Assembly: GCF_954871325.1 (NCBI RefSeq)
Contig: NC_088775.1
Coordinates: 23,475,561-23,539,560, forward strand
Direction of reading: 5' to 3'
Source: Gordionus sp. m RMFG-2023
Lineage: Eukaryota; Nematomorpha; Gordioida; Chordodea; Parachordodidae
Length of the DNA stretch: 64,000 nucleotides
Both the position numbers and the translations under genes were made by a program. A model generated the notes under the pieces. It saw only the letters and a list, made by a program, of their open reading frames with translations. It was not told the origin of the DNA and did not search any database. This document shows, piece after piece, positions 37,701 to 44,747 of the stretch (positions within the stretch are counted from its first letter, which is position 1; each line of letters begins with the position of its first letter).

Positions 37701-40700
37701 GTTTAATATTCTGATGTATGCTACAAACGCATACACTATGTGTTCCGCTAGCCCCTGCTAATATACAATTTTTTGGTCTTAAGCTAGCAAATTTCGAAAA
37801 TCCAATTGTTAAGTTTGAATTACTCGCCTTAAAATAATTATATAATTCTTTCAAATTATTAAGAACTAACCTTTTTTGAGCGTTCACTCGTTCCCCCTTT
37901 TCAATGATAGATATGCAATCTTTTTTTCCTGGTAATATCTACTAACTTTATCAATGCAAAAAATTTTTAAACAATATCAACTGTTTTTTGATTGAGATAT
38001 TTTGCAGGCTTTCGATTTGGAGTTGAAAGACTCCCCTTTTCTTCTAAAATGATTTTGGAATTATATGCCATATGATATGTAGCGTTTTTCGATATTTTTT
38101 TGTGATAACCTTTTACGGCATTTATCACAAATATAATGTTCCGCCTCAATGTTTGGATATTGTGTCATCCACGTCATGACTTTGCGCAGGTTCTTTTTAT
38201 AATTAAAGTATTTAGATTCTTTAAAAGGATTTACGCATTTATATTTATACATTATAAATAATTTTAAGAAGAAAAATAATTAATATCAAATTATTTGTAA
38301 AATAAAAATTAATTAATATTAGAGCAGGTACATGAAAACTAGCTTTTATCTTTCAACAATTAATTATTATATTTTCTTGTATGAGATATCGGAATCTTAA
38401 CCATGTTTTTAGGTAATTTAATCATTTATTATAAAAACTATTTACAAGTTATCAATATAGTAATAATAATAAGTGATCTGCATCCAGCCTAATTTTTCAA
38501 GCCCGGCCCGGCCCGAAATTTTTTTTACCCGGCCCCGAATTTATTTAAATATAGGAATTAATTTTTATAATTACTCAAAATAAAAGACATATGTTATATG
38601 TCGTTTAGTTTCAATAAATAAAATCAAATATTTTTATTTTACATAAAAAATTCAATATAAAATTGATAAATTTATATATATTTAAAAAAGTTTCCAAGGT
38701 CCGACCCGACCCAGCCCGAATTTTTTTCAAAATATTAGCCCGGCCCGAATCCGATTATTTTAAATAGAATTAGGCACAAAGCCCGTCCGGGCCGGGCCTA
38801 ACTTTGCAAATCTCTAAAAATAAGTAAGCCTATGAAACGATCTATATAATATTTTTTCCTGATATTAATGCTGGAAAATCTTATTATTTATGTTTAAAAG
38901 TGAAAAAAATAATAATTATAACAAAATACGTTATTTTATAAAGGAGCGCCATCTATTTTTGAAAATAATATTTATTTTTTGATTTTTTAAATCGTAATAA
39001 CTAAAAAACCCATGGCTGTCCCAAGTTTAAATTTTTTTTATGAATAGATATAAGGTTGGAGAATAAGAAAATATTAAATTCAAAAAAATTTGGAAAGCGA
39101 AACACCTGGAATTTTTATGTTTAAAATTTATAACATAAATAAAAACCGCAACAATATTATTTCAAAAAAATCTTTAATATTTAATAAAAGGCCTTTAATA
39201 GAGTTACAAAATTACATATAACTTATATTTTTAAAATCATTATTTTTTTTTACCTTATCTCAATTTCAAAAAATCGTATTTTTCGAAAAAAGGTCATTTT
39301 TGGCACTTTTGACCATTGATATCTCTGGAATTATGAGTACTAGGAAGCTAAAATTTTGGATTCGATGCTTTCAAATGATATTCTCTAAGCATACAAAATT
39401 TTATCGAAATTAAAAAGGTCGGGCCGAAAAGTTATCGATTTGGTATGGAATTACCCCAATATTTTTTCTGTTTTTGGTAATAGTATGATTGTAATATATA
39501 ATTTTATAGATAATTCCATAATAATAAACTAATGAAAGGAACTAAAATACAATTTATTTGTTGTAATGTTAAAAATAGTTTAAAATTTTATAATCTTATG
39601 TTATATTATCTACAAGAAAAGGATTTTAAAATATCTAACGAGTCATAATCAGCTAGTGTTGTTAAACGGCTCACTTTAGCCAATTTCTAAAAACGGTTAA
39701 CTCAGCATTTTCGCCAAAATACTCAAAATTATTTATTTTGCCACATATTTCGAGGCTTAAGTAAAAATATTATAGCCATTTATCCATAAACATGGCAAAT
39801 ATTTTAAATGAAATTAACTTTTGGAGAATAAAAAAAATAAAATAAACTTAATCATTCATGAAAGTTAGTTGATTTCTTTTAAAATAGGAAATACATATAT
39901 TTTTATATTCAAGAATAACTGGTAAGTATAAATATCGAATTGGTTTTTTTGGTAATATCAGAAAATATCAGATCAATGAATTTTGGATTGGCACAACCCT
40001 AATTCTATGTTTGCTCTTTGCCATGCTAAAATCCTGCTTATATTCTAGTATATGTAATTGTGTGGTCATCATTAAGACTTGCTAAAATTCTTAGGCATTC
40101 TTAAGCTGTTATGTTTCTGAAGGGATAAAATATCTATTCATTTTATGGCTATTTTAAAGTTTTAAACAGTCAGGAGTTCTCCTATTTGTATTCCTAATAT
40201 TTAGATTCATATATAATTTCTTACTTTTTTAAAAAATATTTTTTTATTAAACAAAATTAAATCAATATATTTTAAATAATTGTGATTTGCAAATAAACTA
40301 TACATGTAAGAAAGGATTAGAAATAATATTTTAAAGAATGCATTAAATATTTGGGAATGCACTATGGAAGATGTTATGCTAGAATAGTACATTTCTGTGT
40401 CAGGTGAATATTTTTTTATTGCAACAATTTGTTGCCCATAAAATTATATTGGTTATTTCATGATTATATATAGTTTTAATTTTGAAGAAAGGAAAACAAA
40501 GTAATTGATGATTACATATATATTTTTATTGACTATGATCCTCCTTTAAGACTAAAATGTAAACTGTTGACTAATTGAGTTGTATAATGGTTCTGATTGA
40601 ACCATTGATTTTCAAGAATGTGGGTGTCTGTTTTAGCAATAAAAATGGTATTAGATATCTCAACAAGTTACTTTTAAGTGTGATCAAATTAAAATGGGTT

Positions 40701-41252
40701 AAATTTAATAGGTATTCTTTTATGTAATGTTTTAAACACATATATTCACTCATATTACAAGCAAGATTTTTTTAAAAATTGCATTTATTTTTAGGAAAAG
40801 GGTGGGGGGGGGGGGTGCATGATGGAAATACTAAATGATATTCAGATTACAAATTTCAAGGGGGTGTGGGGGGGGCATAGGAATGGAGAAGTATTTTACT
40901 TTTTACAAATTTTGATATTTTGCTGCTAATTATTTTATTTTACTTATTTTATTGCAGTAATTTAAAGAGTTTATTCATAACTTTATTATCCCAAAAACTT
41001 TATTAAATAATTTTAAAATCCTCTACATTCTTGAAATATTACCTTACTGAACTAATATAGGATTAAGATGTGCAATCAATTTATTGAAAGGAATATAAAA
41101 TATTTTTATAAAAAGTAAATTAAAATAAAAAATATATATTTAGAAATTACCCAACATATAAGTCGAATTATGACTTGAGGATTTTTAATATATGCAATTG
41201 GATCAAAGGGGGCCCCTGCTTTAGCAGCTCCATAAGCACCATAAGGATCCAT
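10546..41252 (-). CDS. SYNGR: Synaptogyrin, complete coding sequence in four exons
   Basis: A four-pass MARVEL-domain protein of synaptic and other small vesicles. Exons on the minus strand: 41252-41151, 13644-13425, 12821-12673 and 10743-10546 (TAA). Phases fit exactly (0, then 1, then 0) and all introns are GT-AG. The joined product has 222 residues, close to vertebrate synaptogyrins (~190-235). It has the N-terminal GAYGAAKAGAPFDP motif, TM1 around IIRLICWVFAVIVMGCIGSQG, the Cys-containing loop, TM2 around FVGTMAMLACLVFLL, the DRKRVVIADLGFSG loop, TM3 around LWTFIWLICFC, TM4 around AAITFSLFSTFSW, and a Pro/Tyr-rich cytosolic tail ending PPPVY. No break was seen. Intron 1 is about 27.5 kb and filled with transposons. 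Confidence 0.93.
10744..12672 (-). other. Synaptogyrin intron 3 with decayed repeats
   Basis: A/T-rich intron of 1.9 kb with a run of C at 11509-11520. Zones with GGTTCAAAC/GGTTTGAA words (11660-11750) and GGTTCA/TGAACC words (12070-12260) are probably old hAT ends. No intact element or frame. Confidence 0.5.
12673..12821 (-). CDS. SYNGR: Synaptogyrin exon 3 (TM3 and TM4)
   Basis: Starts with GA to complete a glycine codon, then LWTFIWLICFCHLSNLW, a short luminal loop and AAITFSLFSTFSW. The AA(I)(T)FSxFSxFSW motif is diagnostic for TM4 of synaptogyrin. It ends in phase 0 at GTATTA. Confidence 0.9.
13425..13644 (-). CDS. SYNGR: Synaptogyrin exon 2 (loop 1, TM2, cytosolic loop)
   Basis: Begins after the acceptor CACTAG with VFAVIVMGC. 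It encodes the rest of TM1, the luminal loop with GWYQGRCQYNGEASACRFG, TM2, and the loop SVVDRKRVVIADLGFS that is strongly conserved in the family. It ends in phase 1 at GTAATTCT. Confidence 0.92.
13645..14869 (-). other. Synaptogyrin intron 1, 3' part
   Basis: About 1.2 kb of A/T-rich intron between exon 2 and the first large hAT insertion. A short GC-richer patch at 14508-14575 contains GACCGAT/ATCGGTC words in inverted orientation, possibly a decayed hairpin. Nothing else recognised. Confidence 0.5.
15510..18024 (+). pseudogene. hAT transposase, nearly full length but broken
   Basis: Pieces in order: a BED-finger-like segment SSYVWKYFGNL ... DYIYCEPCLKLG (15569-15680); a DDE-core segment with CSITFDLWTDHFKRRNYI (16565-16620) and QMVTDAGANV (16769-16798); a frame change near 16785, then HGLHNLVTVDGIKKV; later LLDPRFQNLKI (17524-17560); and the dimerisation domain 17563-18024 with FWMKKQLELPRLANLARKVL, IPATSTPRERIFS and LFIHDN. 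The DLWTD and VTDAGAN motifs are hAT catalytic-core hallmarks. At least three frame changes and an internal ~115-bp repeat region (16028-16260) show that this copy is dead. Confidence 0.8.
16028..16260. repeat. ~115-bp tandem repeat
   Basis: Two copies and a part of a unit with TTTAGTTTGTTT, GTCAGCTC, TTTTGAGA and ATGTAAAACTTTA words. It lies between the BED-like and core pieces of the hAT transposase, so it may sit in an intron or an expanded spacer. Confidence 0.6.
18700..19650 (+). pseudogene. hAT transposase fragment (copy A)
   Basis: Broken frames with DGHPYAILTDA (18750-18780), KTFPSSAIST-like text, ADSGLSM (18918-18938), and 18939-19145 with ELRQHNFDLIPIGCICHILHN and MNVLSVDVEIIVMKCFNEF. 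The CHILHN...K..MNVLSVDVE stretch matches a hAT family frequent in animals. The second copy at 54271-55661 (minus) shows the same order and is better preserved. Confidence 0.65.
19673..19750. mobile_element. Solo left end of the CAGAGACCTGCAGG hAT family
   Basis: Reads TTAGAGACCTGCAGGCCCGG and continues with ATACCCGGGCCGGGCC, as at 3405-3500. No matching right end lies nearby, so only a ~78-bp terminal stub remains. Confidence 0.6.
19852..20211. mobile_element. Tc1/mariner-type MITE flanked by TA
   Basis: Terminal inverted repeats start TGGGGATTCG and end CGAATCCCCA, and continue inward for ~90 bp (ACCGAGGGCGATTTAAAAAA on the left is mirrored on the right). TA stands at both sides (19850-19851, 20212-20213). 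The 360-bp interior does not code. The host hAT sequence reads on across it. Confidence 0.8.
20446..21283. other. Intron sequence, no gene recognised
   Basis: It contains an isolated 60-codon frame (20466-20648) without recognisable similarity. A GC-richer patch at 20890-20975 has CGATATTTAGACGATATC and CCGGTTACAAACCGG words, resembling the ends of the GGGCTGTGCCGAT hAT family seen at 58929. Confidence 0.4.
21534..22065 (+). pseudogene. hAT transposase N-terminal fragment
   Basis: The first frame has PRFENFFKIN, then KTGFKFICLKCKKNISS, a BED-like finger start. A second frame continues with EKHLNNFGIGDS, SIQTKL and LANKVIVDFMI, resembling the region between finger and core in hAT proteins. 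It is cut off where the 22076 element begins. Confidence 0.55.
22076..22845. mobile_element. Inverted-repeat element containing a minisatellite
   Basis: ACAGATTAAATCATGGGGAA at the left is mirrored by TTCCCCATGATTTAATCTGT at the right; the arms extend ~45 bp to TATATTATTTTTTTT. The interior has a ~27-bp tandem array and A-rich runs but no coding. No clear target duplication was found, so its class is unknown. Confidence 0.65.
22165..22465. repeat. ~26-27-bp minisatellite, about 11 copies
   Basis: Unit words GAGTATATTTAAGAATTTAG followed by 6-8 A. Copies differ mainly in the A-run length, with one C substitution and one truncated copy at the start. Confidence 0.9.
23001..23400. other. Intron sequence without recognised feature
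   Basis: A/T-rich. A ~36-bp direct repeat (CTTCTTTCCCAAAAAATTTA...) straddles its end at 23371 and 23416. Confidence 0.4.
23405..23710 (+). mobile_element. Retroelement 3'-end fragment
   Basis: The open frame contains FTPIVISSLGHMPSGTLKFL, then KNIGDKIRAL, a short basic part and YFLKQNLQI. This is the same terminal domain as at 1540-1731, so it is another copy of that LINE-like family. Only this terminal piece survives. Confidence 0.5.
23711..24679. other. Intron sequence without recognised feature
   Basis: A/T-rich, no convincing frame or inverted repeat. Confidence 0.4.
24680..25045. mobile_element. Probable hAT MITE remnant
   Basis: CCCTGCCCTGCCCAG and GCCCGGCCC clusters lie near both ends. 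The right end GGGCATTACAGATCTCTA resembles the GAGATTTGCA-ended family at 38474. The left end is decayed and no target duplication is clear. Confidence 0.4.
25107..27249 (+). mobile_element. hAT element, 2.1 kb, with exact target duplication
   Basis: Ends TAGAGGTGGGCGCGGGCC and GGCCCGCGCCCACCTCTA are a perfect 18-bp inverted repeat. GTAGCTAT flanks it at 25099-25106 and 27250-27257. GC-rich subterminal repeats (GGGCGTGA words) cover ~120 bp at the left (25111-25220) and ~140 bp at the right (27095-27235). It encodes a broken transposase. Confidence 0.93.
25660..26955 (+). pseudogene. hAT transposase, broken
   Basis: It starts with an IADIWTDDYK-like segment near 25672-25705. Then 25766-26104 holds YIVVNDNGANLISAF and CICHILNNIMHYIF, core motifs of hAT. 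Further on are VGLILDPNFKRLKFL (26430-26470), NILKFWKQEYS (26788-26820), FLRKLASNFV and a shifted dimerisation block with SSERLFSVNNL-like and DILLFLNK-like text up to ~26970. Stops and frame shifts interrupt it in at least three places. Confidence 0.75.
27258..27694. other. Intron sequence between hAT elements
   Basis: About 440 bp with no recognised element ends or frame. Confidence 0.4.
28262..28790. repeat. 32-bp tandem repeat, left arm
   Basis: About 16 units of the type GGGTCGTATTTTTCGACTC plus a 13-bp A/T spacer; each unit contains an inverted GGTCG/CGACT pair. They act as the subterminal repeats of the foldback element. Frames through them are repeat artefacts. Confidence 0.9.
28910..31915. 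repeat. 119-bp satellite array, left arm (~25 units)
   Basis: Each unit has GTATCATAGATAGGTGACAA, the palindrome GACAATTGTC, a run TTTTTTTAAAGGAAATAGCT and TTCTAAACATGTTAAATT. Diagnostic variants (TTTGTGACAATTG at 29526 and 30714; ACAATGGTCAC at ~29770 and ~30958; ATAATTGTTATTTTTG at ~30134 and ~31322) recur 1188 bp apart, which is a higher-order period of about 10 units. Confidence 0.92.
32848..33027 (+). pseudogene. hAT dimerisation-domain remnant in the foldback loop
   Basis: A 59-codon frame: MLAKDFLSQQSTSVESERVF, then SRGVDTVTKKRNRM, then ETLKQCLCLNSWD. It matches the C-terminal hAT block (SVESERVFS...R...LLCLNSW). It is the only transposase trace in the 7.7-kb element and identifies it as hAT independently of the 8-bp duplication. 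Confidence 0.78.
34010..35200. repeat. 119-bp satellite array, right arm (~10 units, inverted)
   Basis: The same unit as at 28910-31915 in the opposite orientation, with GACAATTGTCACCTATCTAT and TACATCCTCACTGAATTT. The last units toward 35200 are the most diverged and match the outermost left-arm units. Confidence 0.92.
35385..35870. repeat. 32-bp tandem repeat, right arm (inverted)
   Basis: About 15 units of GAGTCGAAAAATACGACCC type, mirror image of 28262-28790. Confidence 0.9.
36164..36534. other. Intron sequence; possible hAT remnant edge
   Basis: Includes GGATTGGCACCGATATTTAG at 36467, similar to the GCCGAT/ATCGG family at 58929. A related end, GGATTGGCACAACCCTA, occurs at ~39988-40004. 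The long-TIR element at 36535 may therefore have inserted into an older hAT. Confidence 0.4.
37245..38252 (-). pseudogene. Protein of the long-TIR element (fossil)
   Basis: Three minus-strand pieces in order: a Cys-rich part with YICDKCRKRLSQK (38252-38061); NLKELYNYFK, then FSKFASLRPKNCILAGASGT, then HSVCVCSIHQNIKLM, and PTCYFGDCNEC (37887-37546); and DWWLGFVQDV, NNFLHPKGPANSFVYP, NILTIVSP and TGRTYNLS (37583-37245). I recall proteins with the FAELRPKxC...GTHSVCVCxIHQNxKLM pattern as multi-copy uncharacterised proteins in arthropods and cnidarians, probably transposon-encoded, but I cannot name the superfamily. Cys/His spacing suggests metal binding. It is broken. Confidence 0.6.
38474..38816. 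mobile_element. 343-bp hAT MITE nested in the long-TIR element
   Basis: Left TGATCTGCATCC, right GTTTAGAGATTTGCA-type end (TTTGCAAATCTCTA on this strand). Flanks ATAATAAG (38466-38473) and AAAATAAG (38817-38824) match 7/8. GGCCCGGCCCG repeats mark both ends. Similar ends are seen near 25040 and 62306. Confidence 0.65.
39458..41150 (-). other. Synaptogyrin intron 1, 5' part
   Basis: A/T-rich. Holds a solo TAGTGTTGTTAAACGGCTC hAT end at 39654, a hAT-like right end GGCACAACCCTA at ~39993-40004, and two G-runs at 40803-40816 and 40870-40877. No exon recognised before exon 1. Confidence 0.5.
41151..41252 (-). CDS. SYNGR: Synaptogyrin exon 1 (start)
   Basis: Encodes 34 residues from ATG (41252-41250): MDPYGAYGAAKAG, then APFDPIAYIKNP, a short linker and the beginning of TM1 (IIRLICW). 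It ends at the donor GTAATTTC in phase 0. The GAYGA-KAG-FDP pattern is the recognised start of synaptogyrins, which fixes this ATG. The next exon is ~27.5 kb away on the same strand. Confidence 0.9.
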
Positions 41253-41339
41253 ATTGTAATTCCTAATAATTTTCTATCGCATAGAAGAAATAAATATAAA
41301 AAAATGTTAATCAATAAATGGATAAATGAATTATTGAAC

Positions 41340-42060
41340 AGGGTTGTCTCTTAATAACAACAAATGCGAATTTTATTCACCAGATGAAATCTTTACCGCT
41401 CCTCATACTTCATACCTATTAATCTATCCGATTTCATACAACTTGGATCCCCAATAGGAGAAAATAAAGCATTCGAATATTTCATAACAAAATTTCTCCG
41501 TAATTTCCACCTTTTACATAAAATCCACAAAGTCCTTCCTTCCCATCAAGCTTTCTTCCTTCTCAAAAACTTTTTCTCTATTCCCAAAATCTAACATGCC
41601 TTCTGCTCTATCCCACTTTTCTTATTCCCGGAAATTCTCACCCAAATAGAATCAACAATCAAAGACTCTCTAGAAGGCATCCTCAATATAAAATTCAGCC
41701 CTAATTCTTGGATGTAGGCCTCCTTGCTTTCGAAATTTGGGTCTTGGTCTAAGATCATTTGCGCCACTCAGCCTTGTTGCCTTTTTAGCTCAGAATCAAA
41801 CTGCCGCTTAATTATTCTAAAAATTAATAATAACTCCACCGACCCCCACCTCCACCACGCCCTAACAATCTGGTAAGAGAATTCCCTTTCTGCTCCAATC
41901 TCCACATCACAAAAGAAACTTGGCTGGGATCTTCCCTTAATACGACACTCCGTTGAATATCTAATATCGAGTGCTGCGTCTAAGGGATCCCCATCAATTC
42001 TTTCACATTTATTAACACCCATTTTAGTTGATGAATCTAACTGTCATCCCTCTCTCCAAC
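41340..42060 (+). mobile_element. Retroelement fragment just upstream of the synaptogyrin start
   Basis: Plus-strand frames contain HKVLPSHQAFFLLKNFFSIP, then LLYPTFLIPE and STIKDSLEGILNIKFSPNSW (41515-41715), followed by LGLRSFAPLSLVAFLAQNQ (41738-41800). This is the thumb/C-terminal part of the same LINE-like family as at 1-1790, pyrimidine-rich and better preserved. It ends ~90 bp from the start of synaptogyrin exon 1 on the opposite strand, so it occupies the 5' flank or 5' UTR of that gene. Broken. Confidence 0.6.
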
Positions 42061-43164
42061 AACAACTGCAAGTTCCACAACTTTTACCTTCCTTATCGGG
42101 TTACGAATGATTAGAAACTTTGCCCAGCTCAAACTTAGGACTCCGCCTAACAAACAAATAATTAAGCATTGCAAACACGATGGAGTTTTACTTATTGGAT
42201 GTTGGAAAGCCAAAAAAAATGCCTTGTGAAGAACTTGTTACTTATGGTAATGATAGATTAGAGGTTTTGGAAGAAATACTATTACTAAACAGAATTAAAC
42301 GTCAACTTAATACAACTCTGAAGAAAAGGAGTTATATGGCAAATTTTAGCTGTTCAAAGAACGTTTTGGATTGCTACCTACTCTGATCAAAGAACGTTTT
42401 GCATTTGTAGAAAATTCAATTATTTTTATAGTATTGAAGGTACCTCTTTCTTCATAACGTATATAAATAGAGTAATATTGTATTTATCCATTAAAACAGT
42501 AAAATAAAGGTATAATAATTTTAAATGTTATATGAATAATAAAAATTATTAAAGGGCTAATTTTGCAAATCTAAACTAGAAATAATACGATGATACTGCT
42601 GCGCTGCGCATCAAAAATATAAGAAAAAAGAATGATCCCAAGGCTTTTATAGTTTGAGCTAATGTTGTTAAGCTGTCCGATTCGTGTCGATTTTTAAAAA
42701 TGACTGGATTAAGATTTAGTCAAAATAATACGTAGTGTTGATATCACCTAATTTTAATATTGTACCTTCGAAGTATTTTATTATAAACCAAACGTATTTA
42801 GGCTTTTATTTTATTTTACTCAAAATTTCTAAGTGAAATTGTTATTTTTTATTTTTACATTAAATTAATTTTTATTATTTTAACATGTTATTTTAACATT
42901 CACATTTTAACTTAACCATTTTGATTTCAATCAAATATACGAACGCATGTATGTTATGACCTTTGGTTAAATTGTGATACGATACTTTTTTGTGATACGA
43001 TTTTATATACAAAGATATTGAATTATATATTTATTTAGTAGTTTTTAAAATGTAGCTTCAGAATAATATAATTATGCCATATTGTATTTTTAAAAAAAGG
43101 ATATATATAATTATCTTTAAAATTACAGTAAGTAGTAGCTTCACTAGAGGGGTGGGGGGGGGGG
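42061..43164. other. Intergenic, including an unidentified 68-codon frame
   Basis: The frame at 42180-42386 (+) begins MEFYLLDVGKPKKM and has DRLEVLEEILLLN. It faintly recalls the start of the primase large subunit, but nothing downstream supports that. The segment TCAAAGAACGTTTTG is repeated at its end (42353 and 42386). A solo ATGTTGTTAAGC hAT-like end lies at 42664. A run of 11 G precedes 43165. Confidence 0.35.
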
Positions 43165-43299
43165 TAGTGTTGTTAATTTGCTTGGTCGTAAGATTTACGA
43201 CTCTTTTATGTGCTCAGGCCGACCCGAGGTTCAGACCCGGGGTTTAGACCCGAGGTCCAGACTCACCTAAGAATTACACCTGGGACTCGAATGAATGTA

Positions 43300-43871
43300 A
43301 AGTAAAAAAAAATAAATCTCATTTTCTAATCTTAAATTAAATCTTATACTTTTCTTATACATTCTAAATTAATAAAGCTTTTAATCTCATTTTCTTACCA
43401 TTTAAATATTTTTTTAAATTTGGGGAATTTCTTTTGATCAAAATGTTTTTGGGTAAAATAAAAATATCAGTAAATATTAAAATAATAAAGTAACCTATGA
43501 CCGGAAAAAAAAATAAAAAAATTGTAATTAAATATAAACAAAATATAAAAATAAAACGTCATTCATGCATGTATAAATAAAAAAAAGAAATGTAAATTTA
43601 TAATTTGTGATGAAATGGCCAAGTCAAGTCTCATGATGCGTTTTTTTAATATTTTTGAAGTTGTTTATTAATTATTATTTTTTAGTTATTTACTATCGTG
43701 TTTTATAAATCGTTAAATAAATTGTCTGAAAAACTTTATTTTATATAGTGAAATCTTGATAATATATATTGTCCGATATCTTGTTTTATAAATCGTTAAA
43801 TAAATTTTTAATCTAGTAATATAAATTATTTCTCTAATTTTTAATTACTAAATAAATTTACTAACATTACA
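43300..43871. other. Probable LINE 5' flank
   Basis: A/T-rich. The word TTTTATAAATCGTTAAATAAA occurs at 43700 and 43782 with an ~82-bp period, perhaps a repeated 5' UTR of the LINE that follows. No frame. Confidence 0.4.
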
Positions 43872-44747
43872 ATGAACAATTTTTCTTGTTCTCTAAGAAT
43901 TATATCCCTAAATGCTAGATCCCTAAATAATAATAAATTTGCCCAACTAAGAATAATATTAGATACCCTAGCGGTTGACATTGCTTGTATACAAGAAACA
44001 CATTGGATTGATACTTGTAAAATTAATTGCAAAGGTTACCTACTCTTTAACTCGGGCGAAACTGAAAAAAACTGGTGTGGAGTTTGTATATTGATCAAAA
44101 AGAATCTATCGGGCTACATCTCAAAATTCGATGGCGTAAATAGTAGGGTATGTAGCATAAAAGTAAATACGAGATGTAAAACCTTAAATATTGTAAATAT
44201 TTATATACCAGTGAACTATACTGAAAAACAACCATTCTTCATTTTTCTTGACGAATATCTAAATAAATTTCCGAAACGCGAAAACTTACTAATTGCTGGA
44301 GATTTTAATGCGAAAGTAGGAAAAATTGATATAAAGAATCATATTTCCCTTGGTTCAGGAACACTAAATATTAAATCCGATATTGGAGGAAAACTACTAT
44401 TAAAACTCTGTCATAAGTTAGAACTTCGAATAGCTAATACTTTCTTCGAACATTCGGATAAAAGAGAGATATACACATATTTTAGCCCAACATACAATAC
44501 TTGGTCTCAAATAGACTATTTTATTTGTAATAGGTCGACTATGAGTTGGATAAAAAATATTAAAGTTCTTCATCAGGTTTTATTTAACTCTGTCCATAAA
44601 ATTATAGATTGCTCTATGGTAATAGACCCGAAGATATGGCATATGAGGAAGAAAAGAAACGGAAAGTCACTTTCGAAACGTCCCAAATTAGATATCGAGG
44701 CTTTTATTGAAATCCTTCACTTCTTTCAAAAAAGAGCAATTTTTTAA
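43872..44747 (+). pseudogene. LINE endonuclease domain
   Basis: Open for 291 codons. Residues 6-16 RIISLNARSLN (the N in the LNARSL motif), 37-44 IACIQETH (Mg-binding Glu), IVNIYIPVNYT around 97-107, LIAGDFNAKVG around 137-147 (catalytic D and N), TYFSPTYNTWSQIDYFICN around 208-227, and a degenerate SVHKIIDCSMV (cf. SDH) around 240-250. All main APE-type motifs are present in order except that SDH reads SVH. The frame is lost after ~44700, where coding passes to the next frame. Confidence 0.82.

Larger units (their letters stand above)
36535..39457 (-). mobile_element. Element with ~595-bp terminal inverted repeats, superfamily unknown
   Basis: The left arm ~36535-37130 begins GGGGTAATTCCATACC and is mirrored by ~38863-39457. 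The arms stay similar over their whole length apart from small differences. The central ~1.7 kb holds a broken minus-strand coding region (37245-38252) and a younger 343-bp MITE (38474-38816). I found no convincing target duplication (left flank AAACCAACC, right flank AATATTTT). It looks like a DNA transposon fossil, broken in a few places. Confidence 0.75.

Noticed and set aside
36535-39457. Assigning the long-TIR element to Polintons or another named superfamily
   Set aside because: No polymerase, integrase, protease or packaging-ATPase motif is visible and no diagnostic target duplication was found; left unclassified.
41768-42022. Minus-strand frame MGVNKCERIDGDPL... of 84 codons, which looks gene-like
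   Set aside because: The plus strand of the same DNA reads as the retroelement C-terminal region (SLEGILNIKFSPNSW, GLRSFAPL), a better explanation.
42180-42386. Calling the 68-codon frame PRIM2
   Set aside because: Only a short, weak resemblance over ~25 residues and no second exon with primase motifs; recorded as unidentified.
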